Source: Alphaproteobacteria bacterium (GTDB lineage Bacteria; Pseudomonadota; Alphaproteobacteria; UBA8366; Aestuariispiraceae). Taken from it: a DNA stretch of 64,000 nucleotides. The notes beneath the pieces are model-generated. The model had not been told where the DNA came from and did not search any database. It worked only from the letters and a program-made list of their open reading frames with translations. Each line of letters starts with the position of its first letter. Position 1 is the first letter of the stretch. Shown here piece by piece: positions 1 through 8,751 of the stretch. The DNA lies in assembly GCA_033344895.1 (NCBI GenBank), contig JAWPMN010000001.1, forward strand, positions 496,001-560,000, written 5' to 3'. The translations under genes and the position numbers were made by a program.

Positions 1-385
1 GCACCTCCGGCGGCTCCACCGCCAGCAGGATCTTCGTACCGGTCTTCAGGATTTCGATCTGTTCCGGCGAGAACAGCAGGGTCATCAGGTCCAGGACCAG
101 GTCGCTGGCCTCCAGGGCGGAGATCGCAGCCTTGTTGCCGGTCAGCGGCGTCTCGCCCAGATAGGCCAGCGCGTCGCGGCTCAACGCCTTTTCCCCGTTC
201 ACCGGGGGCAGATCGATCTGACAGACGATGGCCCCCATCGACTGGGCGGCGATCTTGGCCGTCGACAGGTTTTGCGGGTGGGTATTCACGCTGGTCAGAA
301 TGGTCACGGTCTGCCCGGCTTCCAATCTGGACAGGCGCAACACCTCCTTCCAGGCCTCGATCATCTGAAAATCGGCTATCGGCAT
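1..385 (-). CDS. nicX: 2,5-dihydroxypyridine 5,6-dioxygenase, N-terminal part (cut by window edge)
   Basis: Only the first 128 codons lie in the window; the C-terminus with the iron-ligand region is off the left edge. NicX opens the ring of 2,5-dihydroxypyridine to N-formylmaleamate in the aerobic nicotinate (maleamate) pathway. The visible part starts MPIADFQMIEAWKEVLRLSR and contains KTGTKILLAVEPPEV, which I recognise as very close to Pseudomonas putida NicX. The ATG at 385 is preceded by GGGAGG. It is the last visible gene of a minus-strand operon behind nicE and nicD, 21 bases after nicD. The assignment rests on recalled similarity plus the exact nicD-nicE context. Confidence 0.88.
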   Translation of the reverse strand, partial: MPIADFQMIEAWKEVLRLSRLEAGQTVTILTSVNTHPQNLSTAKIAAQSMGAIVCQIDLPPVNGEKALSRDALAYLGETPLTGNKAAISALEASDLVLDLMTLLFSPEQIEILKTGTKILLAVEPPEV

Positions 386-406
386 CTCTCACGCCTCCCG
401 TTCGTT

Positions 407-1228
407 TCAGGCGACCGCCGCGCCGAGGAAATCGCCCAGCGCCCGGTACAGCCCTTCTTCGTCATCCCATGGAATCATGTGCCCGGCGTCGGTCACGGTC
501 GCGGATTGCAGGGACGGCATCAGCCCTCGCAATTCGGCTTCGTCCTCATCCAGGATCACCCCGCCCTTGCCCGCTCGAATCAGCAGGGTCGGCTGATCCA
601 CATGCGGAAAATCGCTGTGGAAATCGGTGGTATGGAACTCCTCGAAACTCTGGCGGATCGCCCGTGCGTCGCAGGTATGCAGCCATTCCGCCCGCAGCCG
701 CAGTTGCTCCTCCGTCCAGGTCGGGCAATAGGCGCGCATCGCGTCATGATCCATGCCCAGGACCGCCTCTGCGATACTGTCCATGTACCAGGGCAGCTTC
801 GACGGATACTCGCGACGGCCCGGTCCGGAAACCGGCGGGTCGACCAGCACCAGCCGCGTCGGATGCCCGGGGTGACGGCGGGCCGCCCGCATCGCGATGC
901 GCCCCCCCATCGAATGACCCAGAATGCTATAGCGCTTTAGACCAAGGGCCTCGGCAAAGGCGACGACATCGTCCGCCTGGGCATCCAGCCCATAGTCCAG
1001 ATCATCCGACGCTTCCGACAGACCGCGGCCGCGGACATCCAGGATATAGGTGTCGAAGGTCCGGCCCAGTCTTTCGCCGACGAAGCCCCAGGTTATGGCC
1101 GGGCTGGTAATGCCCGGCACCAGAACGATCGGATCCAGATCCGAACGGACGCTTTCGTCGGCATAGCGCAGATAGTGCTGCCGGATGCCGTTTGCGCGGA
1201 CATTGCCGCCATATCGGTAATTGCTCAT
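407..1228 (-). CDS. nicD: N-formylmaleamate deformylase (alpha/beta hydrolase)
   Basis: 273 residues. The enzyme removes formate from N-formylmaleamate to give maleamate, the step after NicX. The sequence has an alpha/beta-hydrolase core: oxyanion region LVPGITSPAITWGF (residues 36-49), nucleophile elbow GHSMGG with Ser106, Asp130 in LVLVDPPVSGPGRR, and His250 in DAGHMIPWDD. These blocks match P. putida NicD as I know it almost word for word, so this is a specific call rather than a generic hydrolase. The ATG at 1228 follows GGGGAGA. It lies 16 bases behind nicE and just before nicX, in one transcription unit. Confidence 0.92.
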   Translation of the reverse strand: MSNYRYGGNVRANGIRQHYLRYADESVRSDLDPIVLVPGITSPAITWGFVGERLGRTFDTYILDVRGRGLSEASDDLDYGLDAQADDVVAFAEALGLKRYSILGHSMGGRIAMRAARRHPGHPTRLVLVDPPVSGPGRREYPSKLPWYMDSIAEAVLGMDHDAMRAYCPTWTEEQLRLRAEWLHTCDARAIRQSFEEFHTTDFHSDFPHVDQPTLLIRAGKGGVILDEDEAELRGLMPSLQSATVTDAGHMIPWDDEEGLYRALGDFLGAAVA

Positions 1229-1244
1229 TTAACGTCTCCCCAAA

Positions 1245-1997
1245 TCAGTAGGCGCCGGACAACAGCGCCCCGCCCCCCGGCGCGCGGCGTTCCAGGCCCA
1301 GTTCCTTCAGCATCGCGTAGGTCGTGGCGATGGCGGCGGTCACGACCGGCTTGCCGGTACGCGCCTCAACCTCCTCAACCGCGGCCAGGGACGGCATCTG
1401 CACGCAGGCCGACAGGACGACGGCATCGACGTCCGCGGTCTTCAGACCGGACACGATTTCCGGCAGGTTCGACGGGTCATGGCGCCCGACATCCAGATTG
1501 TTCGGGATCTCCAGCGCCCGCCAGTCGCTGACTTCATAGCCTTCGTTTTCGATATAGCCGACCACGGTCTCGGTCAGGGGCTTCATATAGGGGGCGACCA
1601 GCGCGACCTTCTTCGCGCCCAGCACGCCGAGCGCGTCGCATAACGCCCCGGCCGACGTGACAACCGGCGCCGCCCCGCCATTGTCTACGGTCGCCTGGTG
1701 CAGGCGCGCCTGCGATTCCCGGTGATAGCCGTGCCCCATGGACATGATCGCCACGAGGCAGGCGTAACCCATGACGTCGACCCGTGCGTCCGATAGTTCC
1801 AGCGCGCAACGGTCCGACTGCGCATCCATCGCGGCCAGTTCCTCCTTCTTCACCGTCATCATGCGCATGCGGCTGGAATGGAAGGTAAAGCGCTCCGGCA
1901 GAATGACCTGGCGTGCATTCAGGATTGCCGGGATTTCGGTTTCCATGGTGGTGTTGGAGCTCGGGACGATCTGCCCGATCCGGTAGGATTTCTTCAT
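1245..1997 (-). CDS. nicE: maleate cis-trans isomerase
   Basis: 250 residues, the usual length. The enzyme isomerises maleate to fumarate, the last step of nicotinate degradation. It belongs to the Asp/Glu racemase superfamily and uses two cysteines: here Cys80 (GYACLVAIMSMG) and Cys198 (VVLSACVQMPS), at the same positions reported for the Serratia enzyme. The N-terminus YRIGQIVPSSNTTMETEIPA and the end ATTYAMLKELGLE are family hallmarks. The ATG at 1997 is preceded by GAGGACC. The maleamate amidase gene nicF, needed between NicD and NicE, is not in the window and must lie elsewhere. Confidence 0.94.
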   Translation of the reverse strand: MKKSYRIGQIVPSSNTTMETEIPAILNARQVILPERFTFHSSRMRMMTVKKEELAAMDAQSDRCALELSDARVDVMGYACLVAIMSMGHGYHRESQARLHQATVDNGGAAPVVTSAGALCDALGVLGAKKVALVAPYMKPLTETVVGYIENEGYEVSDWRALEIPNNLDVGRHDPSNLPEIVSGLKTADVDAVVLSACVQMPSLAAVEEVEARTGKPVVTAAIATTYAMLKELGLERRAPGGGALLSGAY

Positions 1998-2012
1998 GAT
2001 GGTCCTCAGGTG

Positions 2013-2966
2013 TCAGATCTTGAACAGCCGAACGGCGTTGTCCCGGCCGATCATCTGGCGGGTGGCATCGTCCAGTGGCGCCGTGTCGAGGAACTCGACG
2101 GCCAGTTCGGTGCTTTCATAGGGGTAGTCGACGGAGAACAGCACATTCTCCGCGCCCATTTCCCCGATGGCGCCGATCAGGGCGTGATGTGAACACACAC
2201 CCGACGTGGTGATCAGGATGTTGCTGCCGAAATATTCTGACGGCTTCCGCTTCAGGGAGACGCCGCAGGGATAGGCCTCGAACCGGCTGTCGAACCGCCA
2301 GCGCAGGAAGGGCAGGCCTTCCCCCATATGCCCCAGCACCAGCTTGACGCCCGGATAGCGGTCGAACACCCCGCCGAACAGAAGCCTTAGCGCATGGCTG
2401 CCGGTCTCTACCCCCCAACCCCATGTCGCACCCAGCAGTTCCGGGTGGTCAGCAAAGCTGTAGGGGTGATGCTTGGCATTTGTCGGGTGCAGATAGAACG
2501 GTACGTCGAGCGACTGCACCCTGTCCCAGACCACATCGAACTTCGGATCATCGTAATAGACGCCGTCGGTATGCCCGTTGACCATCGCCCCTTTGAACCC
2601 GAGGTCACGCACGCAGCGTTCCAGCTCGTCAGCCGCTTCCTCGGGCGATTGCATGGGCAGCATGGCAAAACCGGCAAGACGGCCGGAATGGTGTGCAACC
2701 CGCTCCGCAAGGTAGTCGTTGGACTTCCGCGCGTGATCAATCGCGCTTTGCAGGTCCGGCTCTCCCTGCACACCGGGTCCGGTCTGGGACAGGATCGTCA
2801 ACTCGATCCCGTGCCGGTCCATGATATCGATCCGCTCTTCATCGATATCGGCGAGCCGACGGGTCAAAACCCGGGCGGTCTCATGGTCGATCAGGCTGAT
2901 GAAGGATTTCGAATAGGATTCGAAACCCGGCGTCATGAAATGTTCTTCGAAGGCTATCTTTCCCAT
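2013..2966 (-). CDS. amidohydrolase-family protein, decarboxylase-like (ACMSD / gamma-resorcylate decarboxylase group)
   Basis: About 317 residues from the ATG at 2966; the longer frame would need a TTG start. Metal-site motifs of the amidohydrolase-2 family are visible: EEHF near the N-terminus, HPTNAKHHPYSF, LGHMGEGLPFLRWRFDSR and FSVDYPYES. Members of this group are metal-dependent decarboxylases or hydrolases acting on aromatic or semialdehyde acids. It is the first gene of the nicE-nicD-nicX unit, 15 bases before nicE. A role on a pyridine carboxylate or a ring-cleavage product is therefore plausible, but this gene is not part of the classic Pseudomonas nic set. The substrate cannot be told from sequence. 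Confidence 0.75.
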   Translation of the reverse strand: MGKIAFEEHFMTPGFESYSKSFISLIDHETARVLTRRLADIDEERIDIMDRHGIELTILSQTGPGVQGEPDLQSAIDHARKSNDYLAERVAHHSGRLAGFAMLPMQSPEEAADELERCVRDLGFKGAMVNGHTDGVYYDDPKFDVVWDRVQSLDVPFYLHPTNAKHHPYSFADHPELLGATWGWGVETGSHALRLLFGGVFDRYPGVKLVLGHMGEGLPFLRWRFDSRFEAYPCGVSLKRKPSEYFGSNILITTSGVCSHHALIGAIGEMGAENVLFSVDYPYESTELAVEFLDTAPLDDATRQMIGRDNAVRLFKI

Positions 2967-3006
2967 GTCCCGACAAATCTCCAATATTCGTTTTGCCGCA
3001 GTTTAT

Positions 3007-3018
3007 TCAGTATACTGA
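3007..3018. promoter_or_regulatory. perfect 12-bp palindrome upstream of the nicotinate operon
   Basis: TCAGTATACTGA is a perfect palindrome about 40 bases upstream of the amidohydrolase ATG, next to an AT-rich stretch (ACTATATG). The position suits an operator over a promoter. The binding protein is unknown; no regulator gene is adjacent. Confidence 0.45.
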
Positions 3019-3088
3019 CTATATGCAAGTTCTGCAGTCGCTCTGAGGTTCTGATACAAGACCATGAATCAGTGAGTATTGTTTAATT

Positions 3089-3104
3089 TCCCAGAATTCT
3101 GGGA
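3089..3104. promoter_or_regulatory. perfect 16-bp palindrome between two minus-strand operons
   Basis: TCCCAGAATTCTGGGA is fully self-complementary. It lies about 120 bases upstream of the amidohydrolase start and 78 bases downstream of the aldolase stop. No T-run follows on either strand, so an operator is more likely than an intrinsic terminator. Confidence 0.4.
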
Positions 3105-3181
3105 CTGACGAAACGGGTCGGAAACGACAATTTTAATCAGTACAGCGCGCGAAAAACTCTCCACTCCCGATGCACCAGGGT

Positions 3182-3823
3182 CTATGGGCGCCGCGTGATC
3201 CGGGCGGCACGCTCCGTGACGGCGTCCCAGTTGCCGGTTTGCAGATCGTTTTCGGTTACCAGCCACGATCCGCCGGCGCAGACGACGTTTCGCAGACTCA
3301 GGTAATCGTGGAGAGTCTGCTCCCGGATACCGCCGGTCGGGCAGAAAGAAACTTCGGGAAAGGGACCGGCGAAGCCGGAAAGCGCGTCGAGCCCCCCGGA
3401 AGCCGCAGCCGGAAAGAACTTCAGAAAGCGGAACCCGTATTCCCGTGCCCGCATGATTTCCGACGCCGTCGCCACACCAGGCAGGAACGGCATGCCGTCC
3501 GCGATGATCGCCGCCGCAAGGTCCGGGGTCAGTCCCGGACTCACACCGAATACGGCCCCCGCCTCCCGAACCCGTTGAAGGTCGACTTCTCGGAGAATGG
3601 TTCCCGCCCCCGGTATGGCCTCCGGCACCCTGTCACGGATCTGTCGAATGGCAGCGATCGCACTGTCGCTGCGCAGCGTCACCTCGATCACGGGTAGGCC
3701 GCCACGCACAAGAGCCTGCGCGAGCGGTACGGCATCCTCGACACGCCGGATCGTCACGACAGGAATGACCGGCGCCGTTCGGAGAATCTCTTCAAGAACG
3801 CCTGGTGTCGAGTATGCGGTCAT
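3182..3823 (-). CDS. eda: 2-keto-3-deoxy-6-phosphogluconate (KDPG) aldolase
   Basis: 213 residues. It cleaves KDPG to pyruvate and glyceraldehyde 3-phosphate. Class I aldolase motifs are clear: EVTLRSD (catalytic Glu), GAGTIL, FLKFFPAAASGG with the Schiff-base Lys, and PTGGI (phosphate binding). The ATG at 3823 overlaps the stop of the upstream kinase gene as ATGA, so I reject the 360-residue longer frame. It is the last gene of the dctPQM-dehydratase-kinase-aldolase operon, completing a dehydratase, kinase and aldolase route for a six-carbon sugar acid. Confidence 0.9.
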   Translation of the reverse strand: MTAYSTPGVLEEILRTAPVIPVVTIRRVEDAVPLAQALVRGGLPVIEVTLRSDSAIAAIRQIRDRVPEAIPGAGTILREVDLQRVREAGAVFGVSPGLTPDLAAAIIADGMPFLPGVATASEIMRAREYGFRFLKFFPAAASGGLDALSGFAGPFPEVSFCPTGGIREQTLHDYLSLRNVVCAGGSWLVTENDLQTGNWDAVTERAARITRRP

Positions 3824-4806
3824 TTGATTGCCCCTGCCGATGCCAGGGCGTTCCGCAGACCGGACGCCTCCAGGATGGACTTTGGTATGATCGCGCCCGG
3901 ATGCTGGATCACAGTGGATGCCAGTTGATGCCCGAGCAGGGCGGCCTCGGCCGGAGAGTTGCCTGTGAGACGGGACGCAAGATAGCCGGCGTTGAAGGAA
4001 TCGCCGGCAGCCGTTGTGTCCACAGGCCGGGGCACCCGTTCCGCCTCCACCTGGATCACTTCGCCCTCCGTGGCGATAGTACAGCAATGCTTGCCGTCCT
4101 TTATGACGACCTCCCGGATGCCGTAATCGCGATAGCGTTCTACCGTATCGGAAACCTTCCCATCCCCGAACAGGACATGGTCGTCGTCGAAGGTCGGCAG
4201 AACGATGTCGGTTCTCTTCAGGGCCTGCTGAAAGATGGCCCGTGCCCTGTCGCGGTCTGGCCACCCTTTGGCGCGGAAATTCCCGTCGAAAGCCACCTCG
4301 GCGCCGGATTTGCGGGCTGCATCCAGCCCTTCGAACAGCACATCCAGGGCCCTATCCGAGAAGAGCGAAAGCGTAATGCCGGACAGATAAATCATGTCGT
4401 AGCTCGGCAGGGCGGCAATGACGCGGCCCCCGAACTCATGATCGAACAGGTCGCGAACCGGCGAACGGTCCCGCCAGTAATGGAACGTCCGTTCACCCGT
4501 GCTGTCGGTTTCGATCACATAGAGCCCGGCGCTGCGTCCGGGCAGGCGACCGATGAGGCCGGTCCCAACCCCTTCCGACTGACACGTGGCGTTGATCGCA
4601 TCACTGAAGGGATCGTCGCCAAGCAGGGTAACGAAATCAGAGGCGACGCCGAGACGACACAAATAGACCGCCGTGTTGAACGTATCCCCGCCATAAGCGA
4701 GATCGAAACGACCATCGGCGCCTCGCCTGAACTCCGCCATGCATTCGCCGATCGAGGCCAGGCGACTCACGCTCCCGGTCCTATCGGCATGGGACGTTCT
4801 GCTCAC
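3820..4806 (-). CDS. kdgK: 2-keto-3-deoxygluconate kinase (PfkB family)
   Basis: About 328 residues. It phosphorylates KDG to KDPG for the adjacent aldolase. PfkB motifs are visible: IGECMAEF and GGDTFNTAVYLCRLG near the N-terminus, and the anion-hole signature DTTAAGDSFNAGYLASRL with the catalytic Asp near the C-terminus. I chose the GTG at 4806 because GGAGG lies 8 bases in front of it. An ATG at 4851 is possible but adds residues with no family match. It starts 58 bases after the dehydratase stop and overlaps the aldolase start as ATGA. Confidence 0.87.
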   Translation of the reverse strand: MSRTSHADRTGSVSRLASIGECMAEFRRGADGRFDLAYGGDTFNTAVYLCRLGVASDFVTLLGDDPFSDAINATCQSEGVGTGLIGRLPGRSAGLYVIETDSTGERTFHYWRDRSPVRDLFDHEFGGRVIAALPSYDMIYLSGITLSLFSDRALDVLFEGLDAARKSGAEVAFDGNFRAKGWPDRDRARAIFQQALKRTDIVLPTFDDDHVLFGDGKVSDTVERYRDYGIREVVIKDGKHCCTIATEGEVIQVEAERVPRPVDTTAAGDSFNAGYLASRLTGNSPAEAALLGHQLASTVIQHPGAIIPKSILEASGLRNALASAGAIK

Positions 4807-4864
4807 GGACAATTCCTCCGAAAGCGAAGCCGCGCTGGCACCAACCCGCATCGACCCCACCGTT

Positions 4865-6658
4865 CTAGTGATTGTGACGCGGAAGGCCCTTGGACTCCGC
4901 AATGCGCTGATACTTGACCGCCGGCTCCAGCACCATGCCCTGCGCCAGTTGCCCCACGCAGCCGCGCTGCAGTTCCTGCCAGGGCGTCTGGGACCCCGGA
5001 TAGGGATAGCCTCCCTCGGCCTCAAGTACCTTCCGGCGATCCGCCCATTCCGCCTCCGGGACCATGGCATCCACGGTCCCGCGTCCCAGGTCGATGCGAA
5101 CCCTGTCCCCGGTTTTGAGCAGCGCCAGCCCGCCCCCGACAGCGGCCTCCGGCGACGCATTCAGAATGCTGGGCGACCCTGAAGTGCCGGACTGGCGGCC
5201 GTCGCCGACGCAGGGAAGCGATTCCACTCCGGCGCGGATCAGGTAATCCGGGGGCCGCATATTGACGACTTCCGATGCACCGGGATAGCCGATCGGACCC
5301 GTTCCTCGCATGAACAGAATGCAGTTCTCATCGATCCCGAGCGAGGGATCGTCGATGCGGGCATGGTAGTCCTCCGGTCCGTCGAACACGATGGCCCGGC
5401 CTTCAAATGCGTCCGGATCCTGAGGATTCGAAAGGTAACGCCTGCGGAAGTCCGGTGTCACCGCGGACACCTTCATCACCGCCTCGTCGAACAGGTTGCC
5501 CGACAGCAGCTTGAACCCGGCCGCCACCATAAACGGCGTATCGGGCGCCGCGATGACCTGCCGGTCCCGCGACCGCATCCCCATGCAGTTTTCGCCGATG
5601 GTCTTGCCGGTTACGGTCGGCGCATCGGAATGAATCAGGCCTGCCCCCATCATTTCCCCGATCACCGCCGGCACGCCGCCGGCGCGATGGAAATCCTCTG
5701 CCAGGTAATCCCCGATCGGCTGCATGTCGACGATCCGCGGAACGTCGCCGCCGACCTCCTCCCACTTTCGCCAGCTCAGTTCCACACCGGCATGCCGCGC
5801 GATGGCCTGAAGATGGATCGGCGCATTGGACGATCCGCCCAGCGCGGACGTCACGCGAATGGCATTTTCAAAGGCTTCCGTCGTCAGGATGTCGGAGGGT
5901 TTCAATTCTTCGTTGACGAGTTCCACCGCCCGGCGGCCGGTCTCATAGGCGATCTTGCCCCGTTCGCGGTACGGCGCCGGAATGGCGGCGCAGCCCGGAA
6001 GAGACATGCCCAGCGTCTCCATCAGGGCGTTCATCGTCATGGCGGTTCCCATCGTGTTGCAGAAACCGGGGCTTGGCGCGGACGCCGTGGCCATTTCCAT
6101 GAAGGTCTCGTGATCGATCTTGCCTTCAGCCAGCAATTCCCTGGCCTTCCAGATGATGGCGCCGCTGCCGACACGCCGGCCGTCGTACCAGCCGTTCAAC
6201 ATCGGCCCGCCGGTCAGGACGATGGCGGGGATGTCGACGGTCGCGGCTGCCATGAGGCAGGCCGGAGTCGTCTTGTCGCACCCGGTCGTCAGAACGACAC
6301 CGTCCAAGGGATAGCCATAGAGCACTTCCACCAGACCGAGATACGCCAGGTTCCGGTCGAGCGACGCAGTCGGGCGCTTGCCGGTTTCCTGAATGGGATG
6401 GACCGGAAACTCGATGGCAATGCCGCCGGCATCACGAATGCCGTCCTTCACGCGCGCAGCAAGCTCTACCAGCGGCCGGTTACAGGGCGACAGGTCGCTG
6501 CCGGTCTGGGCAATCCCGATGATCGGCCGGCCCGCCTGCAACTCCGCCCGCGTCAGGCCGTAATTCAGATAGCGTTCGAGGTAGAGCGCCGTCATCCCCG
6601 GGTCCGCGGGATTGTCGAACCAGCTTTGGGAACGAAGACCTTTGCGCTTCTTATCCAT
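4865..6658 (-). CDS. sugar-acid dehydratase, IlvD/Edd family, xylonate-dehydratase-like
   Basis: 597 residues, the expected length. It probably dehydrates an aldonic acid to a 2-keto-3-deoxy acid with an Fe-S cluster. Cluster cysteines are seen in [15 protein letters not shown] and GFCNTMGTA. The N-terminus [20 protein letters not shown] and the C-terminus [18 protein letters not shown] closely resemble Caulobacter XylD. However, the downstream KDG kinase and KDPG aldolase fit a hexonate such as gluconate or galactonate better than xylonate. I therefore call the family with confidence and leave the substrate open. The ATG at 6658 follows GAAGGAAG. Confidence 0.85.
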   Translation of the reverse strand: MDKKRKGLRSQSWFDNPADPGMTALYLERYLNYGLTRAELQAGRPIIGIAQTGSDLSPCNRPLVELAARVKDGIRDAGGIAIEFPVHPIQETGKRPTASLDRNLAYLGLVEVLYGYPLDGVVLTTGCDKTTPACLMAAATVDIPAIVLTGGPMLNGWYDGRRVGSGAIIWKARELLAEGKIDHETFMEMATASAPSPGFCNTMGTAMTMNALMETLGMSLPGCAAIPAPYRERGKIAYETGRRAVELVNEELKPSDILTTEAFENAIRVTSALGGSSNAPIHLQAIARHAGVELSWRKWEEVGGDVPRIVDMQPIGDYLAEDFHRAGGVPAVIGEMMGAGLIHSDAPTVTGKTIGENCMGMRSRDRQVIAAPDTPFMVAAGFKLLSGNLFDEAVMKVSAVTPDFRRRYLSNPQDPDAFEGRAIVFDGPEDYHARIDDPSLGIDENCILFMRGTGPIGYPGASEVVNMRPPDYLIRAGVESLPCVGDGRQSGTSGSPSILNASPEAAVGGGLALLKTGDRVRIDLGRGTVDAMVPEAEWADRRKVLEAEGGYPYPGSQTPWQELQRGCVGQLAQGMVLEPAVKYQRIAESKGLPRHNH

Positions 6659-6673
6659 GGGAACTCTCTTCCT

Positions 6674-7999
6674 TCATCGTCCCGTGATTCCGGGAAACAC
6701 AATCAGCAACCCGACGGCAAGAACCTGCATGCCGATGAACGGCAGCAAGGATCGGAATATGGTCCCGAGCGAGATGTCGGGTGGGGCCACACTCTTGAGA
6801 TAGAACGCGGCCGGGCCGAAAGGCGGCGTGAGAAACGACACCTGCATGTTCATGGCGAAGAGGACACCGAACCAGACAGGGTCTAGGCCGAGACTGATCA
6901 CGACCGGCACGAAAATCGGCATGGTCAGAAGGGCGATCCCGACCCAATCGAGGAACATGCCGAGCAGGAACAGGATTGCCATCATGACCAGGATAACGAC
7001 CTTCGGCTCCTCTGAAATCCCGGTCAGCAGGCTGGACACGAAGTCGATGCCCCCCATCAGGTTGAACACGCCGACCAGGGCGCTGGCGCCGATACCGATC
7101 CACACGATCATGCCGCAGGTCGAGAGGGTCTGTAACGCGGCGCCCTTCAGCATCGAGAGGCTGAACTCCCCGCGGACCACGGTCGACAGCAACACCCCCA
7201 GGACCCCGACGGCGGAGGCTTCGGTCACAGAGGCGATTCCGCCATAGATCGAGCCCAGCACGAAGGCGACGACGCAGATTGGCAGGATGATCCCCTTAAG
7301 CAGTTTCAGATGCTCTGAGAACGGTCGATCATCGGGTTCCGGGGCCGGCGCGAGGCTGGGGTTGAGACGGCAGCGGATGATCACATAGGCGACGTAGAAC
7401 CCGGCCAACATGAATCCCGGGATGAATGCCGAAGTGAAGAGATCGCCGATCGATACATTGGCGGTGAGGCCATAGATGATGAGAACGATTGACGGCGGGA
7501 TCATGGTTCCAAGGGAACCGCCGGCGCAGATCACCCCGATAGCGAGTTTCTTGTCGTAGCCGAGGCGCAGCATCTGGGGCAGCGCCAACAGTCCCAGCAA
7601 CACGATCTCTCCGCCGATAATGCCACTCATGGCCGCCAGGATGACGGCAACGAAGATCGTCTGAACCGCGACCGCCCCCCGTAACCGGCGCCCGGCCAAC
7701 TTCATCGCGTCGAACAGATCCGCCGCGATTCCGGAACGGTCCAACAATGCCGCCATCAGCACGAACATCGGAACGGAAACGAAGACGAAGGAAGAAACGA
7801 AGGAATAGACCCGGCTCGTGATCAGGGGAACGGCAGCGGGACCGAACCAGCCGACCGCAAAGATCAGCGCGACCAGCAGGGTCACATAAGCCAGCGGAAT
7901 GCCCAGCAGCAGCAACGCGAACAGAAGTCCGAACATCAGCAGCGTGCCGTACTCAATCCCCAGCGCCTTGAGATTGAAGGAAATGTCGAGCAGTTCCAT
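6674..7999 (-). CDS. TRAP transporter large permease (DctM)
   Basis: About 441 residues from the ATG at 7999 (MELLDISF); the upstream extension overlaps dctQ and lacks membrane character. There are about twelve hydrophobic segments with typical DctM blocks: VPMFVLMAALLDRSGIA, GGSLGTMIPPSIVLIIYG and FLTPPFGPAAFYLKSVAP. It moves the substrate delivered by the binding protein using a sodium gradient (family knowledge). It is encoded 4 bases behind dctQ and 15 bases before the dehydratase gene, so it presumably imports the sugar acid used by that pathway. Confidence 0.92.
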   Translation of the reverse strand: MELLDISFNLKALGIEYGTLLMFGLLFALLLLGIPLAYVTLLVALIFAVGWFGPAAVPLITSRVYSFVSSFVFVSVPMFVLMAALLDRSGIAADLFDAMKLAGRRLRGAVAVQTIFVAVILAAMSGIIGGEIVLLGLLALPQMLRLGYDKKLAIGVICAGGSLGTMIPPSIVLIIYGLTANVSIGDLFTSAFIPGFMLAGFYVAYVIIRCRLNPSLAPAPEPDDRPFSEHLKLLKGIILPICVVAFVLGSIYGGIASVTEASAVGVLGVLLSTVVRGEFSLSMLKGAALQTLSTCGMIVWIGIGASALVGVFNLMGGIDFVSSLLTGISEEPKVVILVMMAILFLLGMFLDWVGIALLTMPIFVPVVISLGLDPVWFGVLFAMNMQVSFLTPPFGPAAFYLKSVAPPDISLGTIFRSLLPFIGMQVLAVGLLIVFPGITGR

Positions 8000-8003
8000 C
8001 CGG

Positions 8004-8585
8004 CTATTCCTGCTTACCGAACGCGGCGCGGGCGAAGTTGAAGGCAAGCACCAGAAACTGCAGTGACAACAGCACCAGCACGACGAAGAGGAATATCTTC
8101 AAGCCCGCAGGAAAGGCCGGATCCCAGGCACTGCCGGATGTCTCCAGCCGGATGCCGCCCCCGGGGCGAAACACCGCGCGTTCGACGATCATCCAGGCCG
8201 CCCAGGAGAAGAAGACCGTGGCGCCCATGCAGATCAGCGAGATGAGAAGGTCCAGAACCGACTTCGCCCGCCCCTTGGCAAGGTCATAAAGCAGGACGAC
8301 CCGAATGTGACTGTTGTGCGAGGTGCAGTAGAGGCCACCGAAGAGGAAGGCGATTGCACAGAGAAAGACCGTGGTCTCATGGGCCCAGATCGTTGGCGCA
8401 TTGAAGACATAGCGCAGCAGCACTTCCTGATTGAGGACCAGGGCGGAGGCCAGAATTCCGATTGCGAAAACAATCGCCGCCCTGTCGACCATTCGGCCGA
8501 GGAGCCCCGCCTCCTGGATCGGACCGCGACGATCTTCAGCCTTCGGCCGATCGGTCGCCTCTGTCTTATCCTGCTGCATGTTCAT
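8004..8585 (-). CDS. TRAP transporter small permease (DctQ)
   Basis: About 193 residues with four predicted membrane segments and the DctQ block VLLRYVFNAPTIWAHETTVF (EVxxRY plus W-E). I chose the ATG at 8585; the ATG at 8579 is equally possible and sits behind a run of seven G. The N-terminal 25 residues are charged and cytoplasmic. It pairs with DctM and stabilises the transporter in the membrane. It is separated from dctP by 166 bases that contain a strong hairpin. Confidence 0.87.
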   Translation of the reverse strand: MNMQQDKTEATDRPKAEDRRGPIQEAGLLGRMVDRAAIVFAIGILASALVLNQEVLLRYVFNAPTIWAHETTVFLCAIAFLFGGLYCTSHNSHIRVVLLYDLAKGRAKSVLDLLISLICMGATVFFSWAAWMIVERAVFRPGGGIRLETSGSAWDPAFPAGLKIFLFVVLVLLSLQFLVLAFNFARAAFGKQE

Positions 8586-8672
8586 GCCCCCCCAAATCAT
8601 CGAAGAACCCGGTCTCTTCCTATCATGAAACGGGTTGCCTCGGGCCGCATCGCGACCTCCGGGAGAGACGGC

Positions 8673-8702
8673 GCGGAGTGTGCCGATACCGCCACACTCC
8701 GC
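8673..8702 (-). promoter_or_regulatory. intercistronic hairpin between dctP and dctQ
   Basis: A 10-bp perfect stem (GCGGAGTGTG with CACACTCCGC) and a 10-base loop lie 50 bases after the dctP stop. There is no T-run. It probably protects the dctP message end or partly reduces read-through, giving excess binding protein. The same arrangement occurs at 30982 and 44316. Confidence 0.6.
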
Positions 8703-8751
8703 CGGGCCGACCCGGGCAAGCCCGATGCCGCCCCACACCGTCTCGGATGGA

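Noticed and set aside
3089-3104. Palindrome considered as a terminator for the aldolase operon
   Set aside because: No T-run on either side and a blunt EcoRI-like centre; kept only as an operator candidate.
3182-4264. 360-residue frame covering the aldolase and part of the kinase region
   Set aside because: The N-terminal 147 residues shadow kdgK in another frame; the aldolase has its own ATG at 3823 with an ATGA overlap.
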